From Streptomyces deccanensis (GTDB lineage: Bacteria > Actinomycetota > Actinomycetes > Streptomycetales > Streptomycetaceae): a DNA stretch of 64,000 nucleotides. Below, piece by piece: positions 22,325 through 30,654 of this stretch. Position numbers and translations under genes: made by a program. How positions within the stretch are numbered: the first letter of the stretch is position 1; each line of letters begins with the position of its first letter. A model generated the notes under the pieces. That model worked only from the letters and a program-made list of their open reading frames with translations. It ran no database searches and had not been told where the DNA came from. Location: assembly GCF_022385335.1 (NCBI RefSeq), contig NZ_CP092431.1, forward strand, positions 5,332,001 through 5,396,000, in the 5' to 3' direction.

Positions 22325-23077
22325 ATGACCAAGACCCTCGGACTCATCGGCAGCGGAATGATCGGCGGTGCGCTGGCCCGGCTGGCCGTCGCCGCGGGGA
22401 TGGACGTCGTCCTGAGCAACTCGCGCGGCCCCGAGACCCTCGCCGACCTGGTCGCCGAACTCGGCGACCGCGCCCACGCCGCCACCCCCGCCGAGGCCGC
22501 GCGGGCCGGTGACCTGGTCGTGGCGACGATCCCGCTGCACGCCTACACGCGGCTCTCCGCCGCCGACCTGGCGGGCAGGACCGTGATCGACACCATGAAC
22601 TACTACCCGGAGCGCGACGGCCGCCTCGCCGAACTGGACGGCGGCGGCCTGACCTCCAGCGCCCTGGTCCAGCGGCACCTGGCCGACTCGTACGTGGTCA
22701 AGGCCTTCAACGCCATCGACTTCCGGCGGTTGCTCACCAGCGCCCGGCCCGCCGGGGCCGCCGACCGCAGTGCCCTGCCCGTCGCGGGCGACCACGCGGC
22801 GGCCAAGGACGAGGTGATCCGGCTTCTCGACGCCCTTGGCTACGACGCGGTCGATCTCGGCCCCCTGGCCGAGAGCTGGCGCGCCGAGCCGGGCACGCCG
22901 GTGTACGTCACGCCGTACCTGGCGGAACGCCCGGCCGGGCTCGGCCAGGAGGAGGCGGGGCGCTGGTTCTTCGAGACCCCCGGTGTCCCGGTCCCGGCCG
23001 CCCGGGTGAGGGAACTGACGGACTCGGCGGTACGCGGCGAGCCGGGCACCGCCCGCATGGCCCTCGCCGACGACTGA
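22325..23077 (+). CDS. NADPH-dependent F420 reductase-like / NAD(P)-binding oxidoreductase
   Basis: A 250-residue enzyme with an N-terminal Rossmann motif GLIGSGMIGGALARLA and the NADP-preferring SNSRGPETL loop at residues about 37-45, diagnostic of the F420:NADP oxidoreductase-like family. Later segments DLVVATIPLHAY, VIDTMNYYPERDG and VKAFNAIDFRRLL agree. Family members reduce F420 with NADPH or act on related substrates; actinomycetes have several such paralogs, so the cofactor partner is not certain. It is probably repressed by the divergent TetR protein. SD AAGGAG lies 11 bases upstream. Confidence 0.75.
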   Translation: MTKTLGLIGSGMIGGALARLAVAAGMDVVLSNSRGPETLADLVAELGDRAHAATPAEAARAGDLVVATIPLHAYTRLSAADLAGRTVIDTMNYYPERDGRLAELDGGGLTSSALVQRHLADSYVVKAFNAIDFRRLLTSARPAGAADRSALPVAGDHAAAKDEVIRLLDALGYDAVDLGPLAESWRAEPGTPVYVTPYLAERPAGLGQEEAGRWFFETPGVPVPAARVRELTDSAVRGEPGTARMALADD

Positions 23078-23177
23078 CGTCCCGACGACCTACGTCACGA
23101 CGACTGACGTCCCCCGGCTCCCTTCAGGGACTCTCACCAAGCCCGCCAACTCGCCTTCCGTGCAAGGGAATCAGCCC

Positions 23178-23968
23178 ATGAGCTCCTCTTCCGGTTCCGC
23201 CCCGCGGTCCGCCCTCTCCGTCCGCACGTCCCCGGTCGACATCCCCACCCCCGACGGGACCGTCGACGCGTACGTCTGTCATCCGGCCGACGGCGGGCCG
23301 TACCCCGCCGTGCTCCTCTACATGGACGCGTTCGGGGTGCGGCCGCATCTGAAGGGGATGGCGGAGCGGCTGGCGGCGGCCGGGTACGCCGTTCTGCTGC
23401 CGAACGTGATGTACCGCAGCGGGCGGGCGCCGCTGGTGGAGCTGCCCGCGTTCATCAACCCGGCGGAGCGGCCGGAGATCATCGAGCGGATCCGTCCGGC
23501 GATGCTGGGGCTGACGCCGGACGCGGCGACGCGCGACGCCGGGGTCTACCTGGACTGGCTGGAGGCCTCCCCCCCCTGACGAACGGCGGCCCGGTCGGGA
23601 TCACCGGCTACTGCATGGGCGCGGGGCTGGCGCTGCGGACGGCCGGGACGTACCCGGAGCGGGTGGCCGCGGCGGCGGGGTTCCACGGCGCGTACCTCGC
23701 GACGGACGCGCCCGACAGCCCCCATCTGCTCGCCGACCGGATCACCGCCGAGCTGTACTTCGGGCACGCCGACAACGACTCCGCCAACCCCGCCGACCAG
23801 ATCGACCGCCTCGACAAGAGCCTCACCGCCGCCGGCGTACGCCACCGGGCCGAGGTCTACGAGGGCGCCCACCACGGCTTCACCCAGGCCGACACGGCCA
23901 TGCACAGCCCCGAGGCGACGCAACGCCACTGGACGGCCCTGCTGGACCTCCTGGCCCGCACCCTATGA
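23178..23968 (+). pseudogene. Dienelactone-hydrolase-family gene split by a homopolymer frameshift
   Basis: The first part (23178-23579) encodes the N-terminal half of a DLH-family alpha/beta hydrolase (VDIPTPDGTVDAYVCHP, YPAVLLYMDAFGVRPHLKGM) and stops directly after eight C residues. The rest continues in another frame: GGPVGITGYCMGAGLALRTA with the nucleophile Cys, FGHADND with the Asp and GAHHGFTQ with the His. A change in the C run (six or nine C would restore the frame as EASP-LTNGG) makes one 260-residue protein with a complete Cys-Asp-His triad. This is either a genuine frameshift, slipped-strand variation, or a sequencing error. SD AAGGGAA precedes the ATG at 23178. Confidence 0.75.
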
Positions 23969-24120
23969 GGGAAGCCGGGCCGCAGGCAGGGGGAGGCGGG
24001 GCGGCCGTAGGGAAGGCGGCGTGCACGCGACGCGCCGGCGCGCACCGCACGGCGGCGTACGCCCGCCGGCGCGGGTCGGCGCGGGGGCCGCCGACCACGA
24101 GGCCGCCAGCCACGCCAGCC

Positions 24121-24469
24121 GTCACCGGCCCCCGGCCGTCACCGGCCCCCGGCCGTCGCCGGCCCCCGGCCGTCGCCGGCCCCCGGCCGTCGCCGGACGC
24201 GGCTGTCAGCGGTCCCCGGCCGTCGCCACCCTCGACCGCCGCTGGCACCTGGCCCGTCGCCCTCGGGCGGCCGCCAGCCCCCAGCTGTCGCCACCCCCGG
24301 CCGTCGCGACCCTCGACCGCCGCTGGCCCGCCGGCCCGTCGCCCCCGGGCCGTCGCCGGCCCCCGGCCGTCGCCGGCCCCCGACCCCCGCCGGCCCCCGG
24401 CCCGTCGCCACTCCCCGGCCGTCGCCATTCCCCGGTCGCCGCCAGCCCCCGGCCGTCACCGGCCCCCGG
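24121..24469. repeat. GC-rich minisatellite, degenerate 17-bp unit
   Basis: A 487-bp stretch (23969-24455) with no credible gene. From 24121 four near-perfect copies of GTCACCGGCCCCCGGCC / GTCGCCGGCCCCCGGCC follow head to tail, then degenerate copies for about 280 bp. The last copy runs into the 3' end of the minus-strand hydrolase gene and provides its stop codon and final residues (TPGGR). Long open frames here are composition artefacts. Confidence 0.8.
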
Positions 24470-25871
24470 GTGTCCCCGTCACCCCCCTCAGGAACTCCGC
24501 CAACGTGTCCGTCGCCGTGTTGTGGGACGTGGCGGCGAAGAGGGGGTCGAGGTGGTTCATGGAGTTGTCGGACTCGTAGACGGCGTACGGGACGCGGGAC
24601 TCGGCGGCGACACGGCGGGCGCTCTCCACGACCGTGCCCTTGGCGTAGCTGGTCTGGAAGGCGTAGAGGGGGATGTCGAGGCCGGCGGCGTGACGCAGGC
24701 GCAGCCCGAGGGAGCGGGCCAGGTCGGTGTCCGCGTAGGCGTCGCTCACGTCGAGGTCGACGGAGAGACGGGCGGGCCAGTACCACTCCCACACCCCGGG
24801 CACGGGCCCCGCGTACGCCTCCGCGACCCGTCCGATCGGCGTGATCCCGTCGTCGACCCACCCCCGTACGCCGTCGGCGTCGGCGTCGGCCGCCGCCGCG
24901 AGGTGCCCCGAGTGGACGCTGATGTCGTTCGGCCAGCCGAAGCCCGCGTCGACGAAGCTGCCGAGCAGCGCGGCGTTGGTCACCGGGAACGGCACCCGCA
25001 GCGCCTCTGGCACCCGGTCCTGGAGGACGGACCGGCCCTCGGGGGCGTGGTGGGCGTACCACCCGGCGAGCTGGTACCAGATCTGGGTGCTCTCGGCCCG
25101 CTCGCCCATTCCGACCCCGCTGAGCGTCATGTCGAAGACCTGCCCGCCGGCGATCGCCGCGAGCCGCTCCCGCACCTCCTCCGGCGAGTCCCGCACGGGC
25201 GCCCCCGTCCCCTCGAACGCGCCGCGCACGCCCCCGTCGAGGACCGCGAGCCCCACCAGATCCCGGTACCCGGGCCGGCCGCCGAAGTCCCAGGCCGCGT
25301 ACGCCAGCGCACTGGTCGCCCCCCAGGAGTGCCCGCCGAGCACGACGCGCCGCCGCCCGCCCACGCGAGCGGCGCGCACGACGCCACGCAGGTCGTCGAG
25401 GGCCCGCTCCAGCCCCCACCGCCCGACGTACCCGGCGGCGGCGGGCTCCAGGGCCCGGTAGCGCCCGTCGAGGTAGTAGCCCACGGGGTCGGCGTCCCGC
25501 GCCCTCGCGAACCCGCTGCGGTCGGCGAGGTTCTCCTCGCGCCGGTCGACCGCCCACACCTGTGTCCCGGGCACGCGCGCGACCAGGTCCCGCGCCATCA
25601 GCCGGAAGTCGTTCGCCGCGCCGAACATCCCCGGCACCAGCACCACCACGGTCCGCGCGTCCCGCGACCCCACCTTCAGCACATGCACCCGATCACTGCC
25701 GACGGGCCCGCCCCCGGCCCCGACCGGAACCGGCACGTACTCCTCGTCCACGCCCCCGCCGCCGACGGCCCAGGCACTCCCGCCCCCGCCTCCGCCCACC
25801 GCCCCGGCCAGGGCCAGCCCCGCGCCCAGCCCACCGCTCAACACCGCTCTACGCGTCGGCCGTTTCGTCAT
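24456..25871 (-). CDS. Tat-exported alpha/beta hydrolase
   Basis: A 471-residue exported protein. The N-terminus RPTRRAVLSGG followed by a Gly/Ala-rich hydrophobic stretch is a twin-arginine signal. The alpha/beta-hydrolase core begins with VVVLVPGMFGAANDF (oxyanion region) and has the nucleophile Ser in LGGHSWGATSALAYA (GHSWG, near residue 197). A late His in NSMNHLDPLF and Asp residues before it are candidates for the triad. The family contains secreted lipases, esterases and peptidase-like enzymes; no substrate can be assigned. The start at 25871 was chosen because it gives the Tat signal; 66 further in-frame codons lie upstream. Confidence 0.7.
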   Translation of the reverse strand: MTKRPTRRAVLSGGLGAGLALAGAVGGGGGGSAWAVGGGGVDEEYVPVPVGAGGGPVGSDRVHVLKVGSRDARTVVVLVPGMFGAANDFRLMARDLVARVPGTQVWAVDRREENLADRSGFARARDADPVGYYLDGRYRALEPAAAGYVGRWGLERALDDLRGVVRAARVGGRRRVVLGGHSWGATSALAYAAWDFGGRPGYRDLVGLAVLDGGVRGAFEGTGAPVRDSPEEVRERLAAIAGGQVFDMTLSGVGMGERAESTQIWYQLAGWYAHHAPEGRSVLQDRVPEALRVPFPVTNAALLGSFVDAGFGWPNDISVHSGHLAAAADADADGVRGWVDDGITPIGRVAEAYAGPVPGVWEWYWPARLSVDLDVSDAYADTDLARSLGLRLRHAAGLDIPLYAFQTSYAKGTVVESARRVAAESRVPYAVYESDNSMNHLDPLFAATSHNTATDTLAEFLRGVTGTPGGR

Positions 25872-26113
25872 CTCCGGTCGCCTCCTTGGGAGTTGGGGGG
25901 TTACGACACCGGCCCAAGCTTCCCCCGGCACCCGCCCGGCTCGACCACCGGGGCCGCCGAACGGACGGTTTCCGACGGATCGGTGTATGTCGGCCTTGGC
26001 GCACCGGAGTCCCGCCGCCCCTTCCTCCACGTTGGGCGTCCGACGCGGGGTGCCGTGGCCACGTAGCATCGGGCTTCGGCATCGGGGGGTGTTTCAGCGA
26101 CGCGGAGGATCGG

Positions 26114-26809
26114 ATGACCGTCGGTGCGGGTCGTGGGGCGCCGTCGGTGCGGCGGCGGGACGCGCTGCGCAATCGGGAGCTGTTGGTGGCGGCGGCTCAT
26201 GAGGTGTTCACCGAGCAGGGGCTCGAAGCGCCGCTGGATGTGATCGCCCGCCGGGCCGGGGTGGGGAACGCGACGCTGTACCGGCACTTCCCGAGCCGCG
26301 CCACGCTCATCGAGGCCGTCTTCCACGACCAGCTCACCGGCACGATGGCCGTGGGGGACCGGGTCCGCGACGCGCCGGACGCCTGGACCGGGCTGGTCGA
26401 GTACCTCGGCGCGGTCTTCCACACGCTGGCGTCCGACCGGGGCACCAACGACCTCATGACCACGCATCTGCCGGGCATCGACGTCCTGGAGGACGTCCAC
26501 GAGCACAACCGGCGGACCGTCGAGCTGCTGCTGCGGCGCGGCCGTGAGGAGGGCACGGTGCGTGGCGATGTCACCACCGAGGACGTCCTCTTCGCCTTCG
26601 CCGCCCTCGGTCGCGCCGTCCCCGCCCTCACCGCCGCCACCACCCCCGACGCCTGGCGCCGCCCCCTCACCCTCCTCCTCGACGGCCTCCGGCCCTCCGC
26701 ACCCACACCACCGACGCCACCGACAGTCCTGCCGGGGATCGCCCTCACCGCCGAGCAACTCCACGCCGTATTGGGAGAGTTGGGGCCGCATCGGTCGACC
26801 AAGGGGTAG
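26114..26809 (+). CDS. TetR-family transcriptional regulator
   Basis: A 231-residue regulator. The helix-turn-helix spans residues about 17-62: RELLVAAAHEVFTEQGLEAP, LDVIARRAGVGNATLYRHF, SRATLIEAVF. The C-terminal domain has a helical core and a Pro/Thr-rich linker (PSAPTPPTPPT) before the last 20 residues. The SD GGAGGAT lies four bases before the ATG. It is divergent from the Tat hydrolase gene and convergent with the ferredoxin gene. Its target may be the hydrolase, as the 242-bp divergent region contains paired GACGG segments (GACGGTTTCCGACGG). Confidence 0.8.
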   Translation: MTVGAGRGAPSVRRRDALRNRELLVAAAHEVFTEQGLEAPLDVIARRAGVGNATLYRHFPSRATLIEAVFHDQLTGTMAVGDRVRDAPDAWTGLVEYLGAVFHTLASDRGTNDLMTTHLPGIDVLEDVHEHNRRTVELLLRRGREEGTVRGDVTTEDVLFAFAALGRAVPALTAATTPDAWRRPLTLLLDGLRPSAPTPPTPPTVLPGIALTAEQLHAVLGELGPHRSTKG

Positions 26810-26835
26810 CGAGATCATCCGGATCCCCGGTCCGG

Positions 26836-27036
26836 TCACTCCGTCCCGTCGAGGGTGATCGCCGCCGTCGGGCAGACCGCCGCCGCCTCGCGGACGGCCG
26901 GATGGTGCGGTGCGGCGGGGGTCTGGTCGAGGAGTACGACGATGCCGTCCTCGTCGCGTTGGTCGAAGACCTCGGGGGCGATGAGGACGCACAGGCCGGC
27001 GCCACAGCATTTCGTCTCGTCGACGTGGACCTTCAT
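26836..27036 (-). CDS. [3Fe-4S]-type ferredoxin, P450 partner
   Basis: A 66-residue ferredoxin. Cluster ligands are C10 and C16 (C-C-G-A-G-L-C) and C55 followed by Pro (AVCPTAAITL). Position 13 is Ala where a 4Fe-4S protein would have a fourth Cys, giving a 3Fe-4S cluster as in most actinomycete P450 ferredoxins. It is the second gene of the P450 operon, 26 bp after the P450 stop codon, and would deliver electrons from an NAD(P)H-ferredoxin reductase to the P450. Start at 27036 gives the standard MKVHVDETKC N-terminus; SD AGGAGGTGTCC is close upstream. Confidence 0.9.
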   Translation of the reverse strand: MKVHVDETKCCGAGLCVLIAPEVFDQRDEDGIVVLLDQTPAAPHHPAVREAAAVCPTAAITLDGTE

Positions 27037-27062
27037 GGGGACACCTCCTGGGAAGACCCTCG

Positions 27063-28430
27063 TCACCAGCGCACCGGGACCTCGCGCAGGCCGCCGACGA
27101 GGAGGCCCTCGACCTTGCGCAACTCATCGGCGGGGACGGCGAGTTCGAGGGTGGGCAGCTTGCGGAGGAGGACTTCGAGGACGACCTGCAACTCCGTGCG
27201 CGCGAGGGCCTGGCCGAGGCACGAGTGCGGCCCGGCGCCGAACGTGAGGTGGGGGTTGGGGCTGCGGGTCAGGTCCATCTCGTCGGGCGAGGGGAAGACC
27301 CGGTCGTCCCGGTTGGCAGAAGACATCCCGCAGAACACGGTGGTGCCGCCCGGCAGCAGCTCCCCGTCCAGCTCCACGTCCTCGCTCAGATAGCGCCGCA
27401 TCCCGAACGCGCCGAGGTTGGCGTCGAAGCGCAGCACCTCCTCCACCGCCGTACGGACCAGGGAGGGATCGGCGAGCAACTGCTCCCAGCGGCCGCGGTC
27501 GGCCAGCAGCAGCGCGACCATCTTGCCGATCATGTTCGCGGTGGTCTCGTGGCCGGCCACCAGCAACCCCATGCCGGTGGCGAGGAGTTCGGCGTCGGTG
27601 AGGCGTTCCTCCTCCGGCAGCGCGGCGCTCTCCACGATCAGCGTGCTGAGCAGATCCTCACCCGACGCGGCGCGCTTCGCCTCGACCAGGGCGGACATAT
27701 AGCCCGCGAACTCCGTGAACGCCGCCCGGGTCTCCTCCTTCGAGAAGCGGCTGACGTTCAGGAACGCGTCCGACCAGTGCGAGAAGCGGTCGCGGTCCTC
27801 GGCCGGAGCGCCGAGCAGGTCGCAGATGACGTAGACCGGGAGCGGGAAGCCGAGGGCCGCCTTCAGGTCGGCCGGTTCACCCGGCGTGGCCTGCTCGATC
27901 ATGTCGTCGAGCAGGGACTCCGCGATCCGCGCCATGCCGGGGCGCAGGGCAGCCATGCGTTTCGCGGTGAAGTACCGGCCCACCTGGCGCCGCCAGCGCA
28001 GATGCTGCTCGCCGTGCTCGGGGATCGCCAACGCGTACTCGGGGCTCGCGTCGGCCGCGACGCCGCCGGAGCCGTCGGCGGAGAGCCGCGCGGTGTCCTC
28101 GCCGGCGCGCGGGCGGGCGAAGCGGGGGTCGGAGAGGAGGGCGCGGACGTCGTCGTAACGGCTCACGAACTTCGCCCGGTCGCCGCTCGGCAGCTCGACC
28201 GTGGCCACCGGGCAGCGGGCGCGCAGCCGCTCCCACGCGGCGGGCGGGTCCAGTGGCCCGTCGCTGACCATCGGCAGCCGGACCACTTCCTCACCACCAC
28301 CACCGCTCGTCCCGACCGTTCCAGTCCCGGCCGCTCCTGACCTGACCGTGCTTGTCTCGGCTACTCCTGTCCCGACCGTGCCTGTCTCGGCTTTGCCCGT
28401 CTCGGTGTCGCCCGTTTCGACCTTGCTCAT
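27063..28430 (-). CDS. Cytochrome P450 with a Thr/Gly-rich N-terminal extension
   Basis: A 455-residue class I bacterial P450. The I-helix oxygen-activation motif AGHETTA is near residue 290, the K-helix EEVLR (ExxR) near 336, and the heme-binding loop FGAGPHSCLGQALAR with the proximal Cys near 402. The first about 45 residues (ETGDTETGKAETG, then more TGT/AET units) form a low-complexity extension of pentapeptide-like repeats not normal for this family. The start at 28430 has AGGAGA seven bases upstream. It is transcribed with the ferredoxin and divergently from a MarR gene. Substrate unknown; oxidation of a secondary metabolite, terpenoid or xenobiotic is likely. Confidence 0.9.
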   Translation of the reverse strand: MSKVETGDTETGKAETGTVGTGVAETSTVRSGAAGTGTVGTSGGGGEEVVRLPMVSDGPLDPPAAWERLRARCPVATVELPSGDRAKFVSRYDDVRALLSDPRFARPRAGEDTARLSADGSGGVAADASPEYALAIPEHGEQHLRWRRQVGRYFTAKRMAALRPGMARIAESLLDDMIEQATPGEPADLKAALGFPLPVYVICDLLGAPAEDRDRFSHWSDAFLNVSRFSKEETRAAFTEFAGYMSALVEAKRAASGEDLLSTLIVESAALPEEERLTDAELLATGMGLLVAGHETTANMIGKMVALLLADRGRWEQLLADPSLVRTAVEEVLRFDANLGAFGMRRYLSEDVELDGELLPGGTTVFCGMSSANRDDRVFPSPDEMDLTRSPNPHLTFGAGPHSCLGQALARTELQVVLEVLLRKLPTLELAVPADELRKVEGLLVGGLREVPVRW

Positions 28431-28485
28431 CTCGGCATCTCCTAGTGGGGGGAGGGAGGGAGATGGCAATGCACGCTACACGGGT

Positions 28486-28518
28486 AGTGCATCGTGCATC
28501 AATGGTGCATCATGCACT
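28486..28518. promoter_or_regulatory. 33-bp imperfect palindromic operator between P450 and MarR genes
   Basis: AGTGCATCGTGCATC (28486-28500) and GGTGCATCATGCACT (28504-28518) pair at 12 of 15 positions around a 3-base spacer. Further TGCA-type half sites lie to the right (CCATGCATGG). It sits 55 bp upstream of the P450 start and 69 bp upstream of the MarR start, where a MarR dimer would control both promoters. Confidence 0.65.
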
Positions 28519-28587
28519 CTCCATGCATGGCGCAATCTCGACGTAGGGTGAGGGGCCCATGGAGGCCACACAGGCAGGAGGAGACCG

Positions 28588-29061
28588 GTGGATGCCCGAG
28601 AGGCGGGGGAGCGCATCGAGCGGGAGCTGCTGATCCTGACGCGGAACCGCGAGACGTCGACGCCCCGTGGCGTCCGCGACGGCGGTGCCCTGGACCGCAG
28701 CGCCTATGTTCTGCTCACCAGGCTGGAGGCCCAAGGGCCCATGTCCATCCCGGACTTCGTGGAGGCGTTCGGGTTCAACGCGTCCACGTTCACCCGCCAG
28801 ACCTCGGCGCTCCTGCGGGAGGGGCTGGTGGAGCGGACCCTCGACCCCGACGGGGGAGTGGCCCGTAAGTTCCGGATCACCGACAAGGGGTCGGCGCGCC
28901 TCACCGAGCAGCGCGAGGAGTTCGTCGCCGGGCTCACCGGCGTCATCGCCGACTGGCCCGCCGAACGCCTCCGGCGCTTCGTCGCCGACCTGGAGCAGTT
29001 CAACACCGACATCGAACGTATCAGCGGACGTTCTTGGCCACGTCCCATGGCCGAGGGCTGA
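28588..29061 (+). CDS. MarR-family transcriptional regulator
   Basis: A 157-residue winged-helix regulator. The DNA-binding core is DRSAYVLLTRLEAQGPMSIP followed by DFVEAFGFNASTFTRQTSALLREGLVERTLDPD (recognition helix and wing, residues about 33-95), flanked by dimerisation helices. GTG start at 28588 with SD AGGAGGAGA. It is divergent from the P450-ferredoxin operon and most likely represses it until a phenolic or similar ligand binds. The following terminator overlaps its stop codon. Confidence 0.85.
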   Translation: MDAREAGERIERELLILTRNRETSTPRGVRDGGALDRSAYVLLTRLEAQGPMSIPDFVEAFGFNASTFTRQTSALLREGLVERTLDPDGGVARKFRITDKGSARLTEQREEFVAGLTGVIADWPAERLRRFVADLEQFNTDIERISGRSWPRPMAEG

Positions 29062-29084
29062 CCGCCTGGCAACGGTCAGCCCTC
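29053..29084. terminator. Bidirectional terminator between the MarR and SCO2400-like genes
   Basis: 12-bp perfect stem, GAGGGCTGACCG (29053-29064) with CGGTCAGCCCTC (29073-29084), 8-base loop; it contains the MarR stop codon and lies between convergent genes. Confidence 0.8.
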
Positions 29085-29118
29085 TGGTGTCCTGCGTGCG
29101 GCGGTGTGCGGCCGTGCG

Positions 29119-30234
29119 TCAGTTCACGCACACGATCCCGAGCAGGCAGAGCCCCGAGGGGGACGTCGTCGCCGTGTCGGAGCTCGAACCGTCGGATGCG
29201 CCCGTGTCCGAACCGGAGCCCGAGCCGGAGCCCGATCCCGTGTCCCCGCCCGAGCCGCTTCCCGCTTCCGAGCCGGTGCCCGAGCCGTTGTCCGCGCCGG
29301 AGCCCGATCCCGTGCCGGTGCCCGCGTCCGACGAGGCGCCGGGGTCGTCGGTGGCCGGCGGCGTGGTCGTTCCGTCCGACGGGGTGGCGGCGGTGTCGTC
29401 GGCGGCCGACCTGCCGGCGCCGGAGGAGCCGGTCCGCGCGTCCTGGGCGGACGGCGTGGCCGAGTCCGTACGGGGCACATTGGGGTGCTCGGCGCGGGAG
29501 TTCGACCGGCTCGCGGTGGAGCGGTCGCGTACGGGGTCGCCGGACGGGGTCCATGAGGGGGAGTCGTCCGGGGTGCGCCGGGCGTCGTCGGTCTCCGTCG
29601 CCGACGTCCGGTCGCGCTGCGAGCCCTGTTGCTCGACGGAGCCGAGGCTCTCGGCGTCCGGGGCCGTGGCCGCCTGGGTGCGGTCGGTGGACTGCCGGTC
29701 CATGCCCATGACGGTCAGTCCGCCACCGACCAGCGCCACGGCGGTCGCGACGACGGCCCGGCGCTGGTTCTTCTTCCACCGCGCCAACTGACGCCGGCGC
29801 GCGGCCCGCCCCTGCGGCACCACGTCCACGCCCTCGACGTCCACGCCGTTCACGACATCCACGCCGTTCACGCCGTTCACGTCGCGAGCGCCATCCGCGT
29901 CAGCGGCCCGGTCCGCGGCCCGGTCAGCGGTCCCGTCAGTGCTCCGGCCGAGGTGCCCGCCGTCGATGCCCGCCGGCTCGTCCGCCGGCGTCCCGCCGTG
30001 CCACCCCTCGTCCGCCGTCGCCCCGTACTCCCACGTCGCGGCCGGAAGCACCGGTGCCGCCGGTGTCGTCGGCGGCAGGGGGATCATCAGCGGTGAGGTC
30101 GCCTCCCCGGTGGGCCCGGACGGGTCGACACGGCTGTCGATCGCGGCCGGGGCTATGTCGGGCGCGTAGGCGCCGCAGCCCGGGCACACGAGGGCGCCGT
30201 TGAGATGTCGGCGACATGAGGAGCAGTAGTCCAT
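29119..30234 (-). CDS. SCO2400-family zinc-ribbon membrane protein
   Basis: A 371-residue protein. It starts MDYCSSCRRHLNGALVCPGC, an N-terminal zinc ribbon (two CxxC pairs, C4-C7 and C17-C20), then a disordered acidic region with NGVNGVDVVNGVDVEGVDV repeats. A single membrane helix (AVVATAVALVGGGLTVMGM, near residue 180) separates it from a long Ser/Gly/Thr/Asp-rich external tail (TGSGSGSGSGSDTGASD) that ends SGLCLLGIVCVN with two Cys. This is the architecture of the streptomycete SCO2400 family, whose function is unknown. The start at 30234 was chosen to begin at the zinc ribbon. Confidence 0.7.
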   Translation of the reverse strand: MDYCSSCRRHLNGALVCPGCGAYAPDIAPAAIDSRVDPSGPTGEATSPLMIPLPPTTPAAPVLPAATWEYGATADEGWHGGTPADEPAGIDGGHLGRSTDGTADRAADRAADADGARDVNGVNGVDVVNGVDVEGVDVVPQGRAARRRQLARWKKNQRRAVVATAVALVGGGLTVMGMDRQSTDRTQAATAPDAESLGSVEQQGSQRDRTSATETDDARRTPDDSPSWTPSGDPVRDRSTASRSNSRAEHPNVPRTDSATPSAQDARTGSSGAGRSAADDTAATPSDGTTTPPATDDPGASSDAGTGTGSGSGADNGSGTGSEAGSGSGGDTGSGSGSGSGSDTGASDGSSSDTATTSPSGLCLLGIVCVN

Positions 30235-30654
30235 CGAGGTCTTCCTGTGTTGGCATGCCGTCGACCCGCCGGGCCGCGGCCCGGTCACATCACGTTCGCA
30301 CGTGGGATCGAGCGGATCGAGCGGTCAGCAACGCTAACGAGCCATTCTCAGGGCTGTGTGCAGGCTGTGTGACGCTCCTGCGCGGATTCCCCGGGGACTT
30401 GGAACCGGTTCCGCAGGGATGTGCGGGCGTGTGTTTGAGCCGTGCTCGCCACACGTTCCGTTGAATTCCGTCCCAACAGGCAACCCGGGCACGCCTTTTG
30501 CCGGTCTCACAGGTTGCTCACAGGACGAGTGGACCGAGCCCGGTCGGCCCGGGGTGCGTGGGGGTGCATCCGTTCGGCCGGCCACCGGTCGGCCGTCGTC
30601 CGTGGGCTGTCCAGTCCGATGCCCCTGACCAGGGCACTCGCAGACGAGGAACCG
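30235..30654. other. Intergenic region (420 bp) between divergent genes
   Basis: No credible gene. It contains a GGCTGTGTG direct repeat (30352 and 30363), a perfect 12-bp palindrome GGAACCGGTTCC (30401-30412), and a lower-GC stretch near 30458-30490. It must hold the promoters of the SCO2400-like gene (left) and the lysyl-oxidase gene (right). Confidence 0.6.
30401..30412. promoter_or_regulatory. 12-bp palindrome with central CG, candidate LacI-type operator
   Basis: GGAACCGGTTCC is perfectly self-complementary with an ACCGGT core. LacI/GalR-family operators are typically palindromes with a central CG. The nearest genes are the SCO2400-like gene (167 bp away) and the lysyl-oxidase gene (243 bp away); no LacI-family gene is nearby. 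Confidence 0.3.

Noticed and set aside
24021..26066. 681-codon plus-strand open frame over the minisatellite and the Tat hydrolase
   Set aside because: Composition artefact of the GC-rich repeats and the antisense of a clear hydrolase gene.
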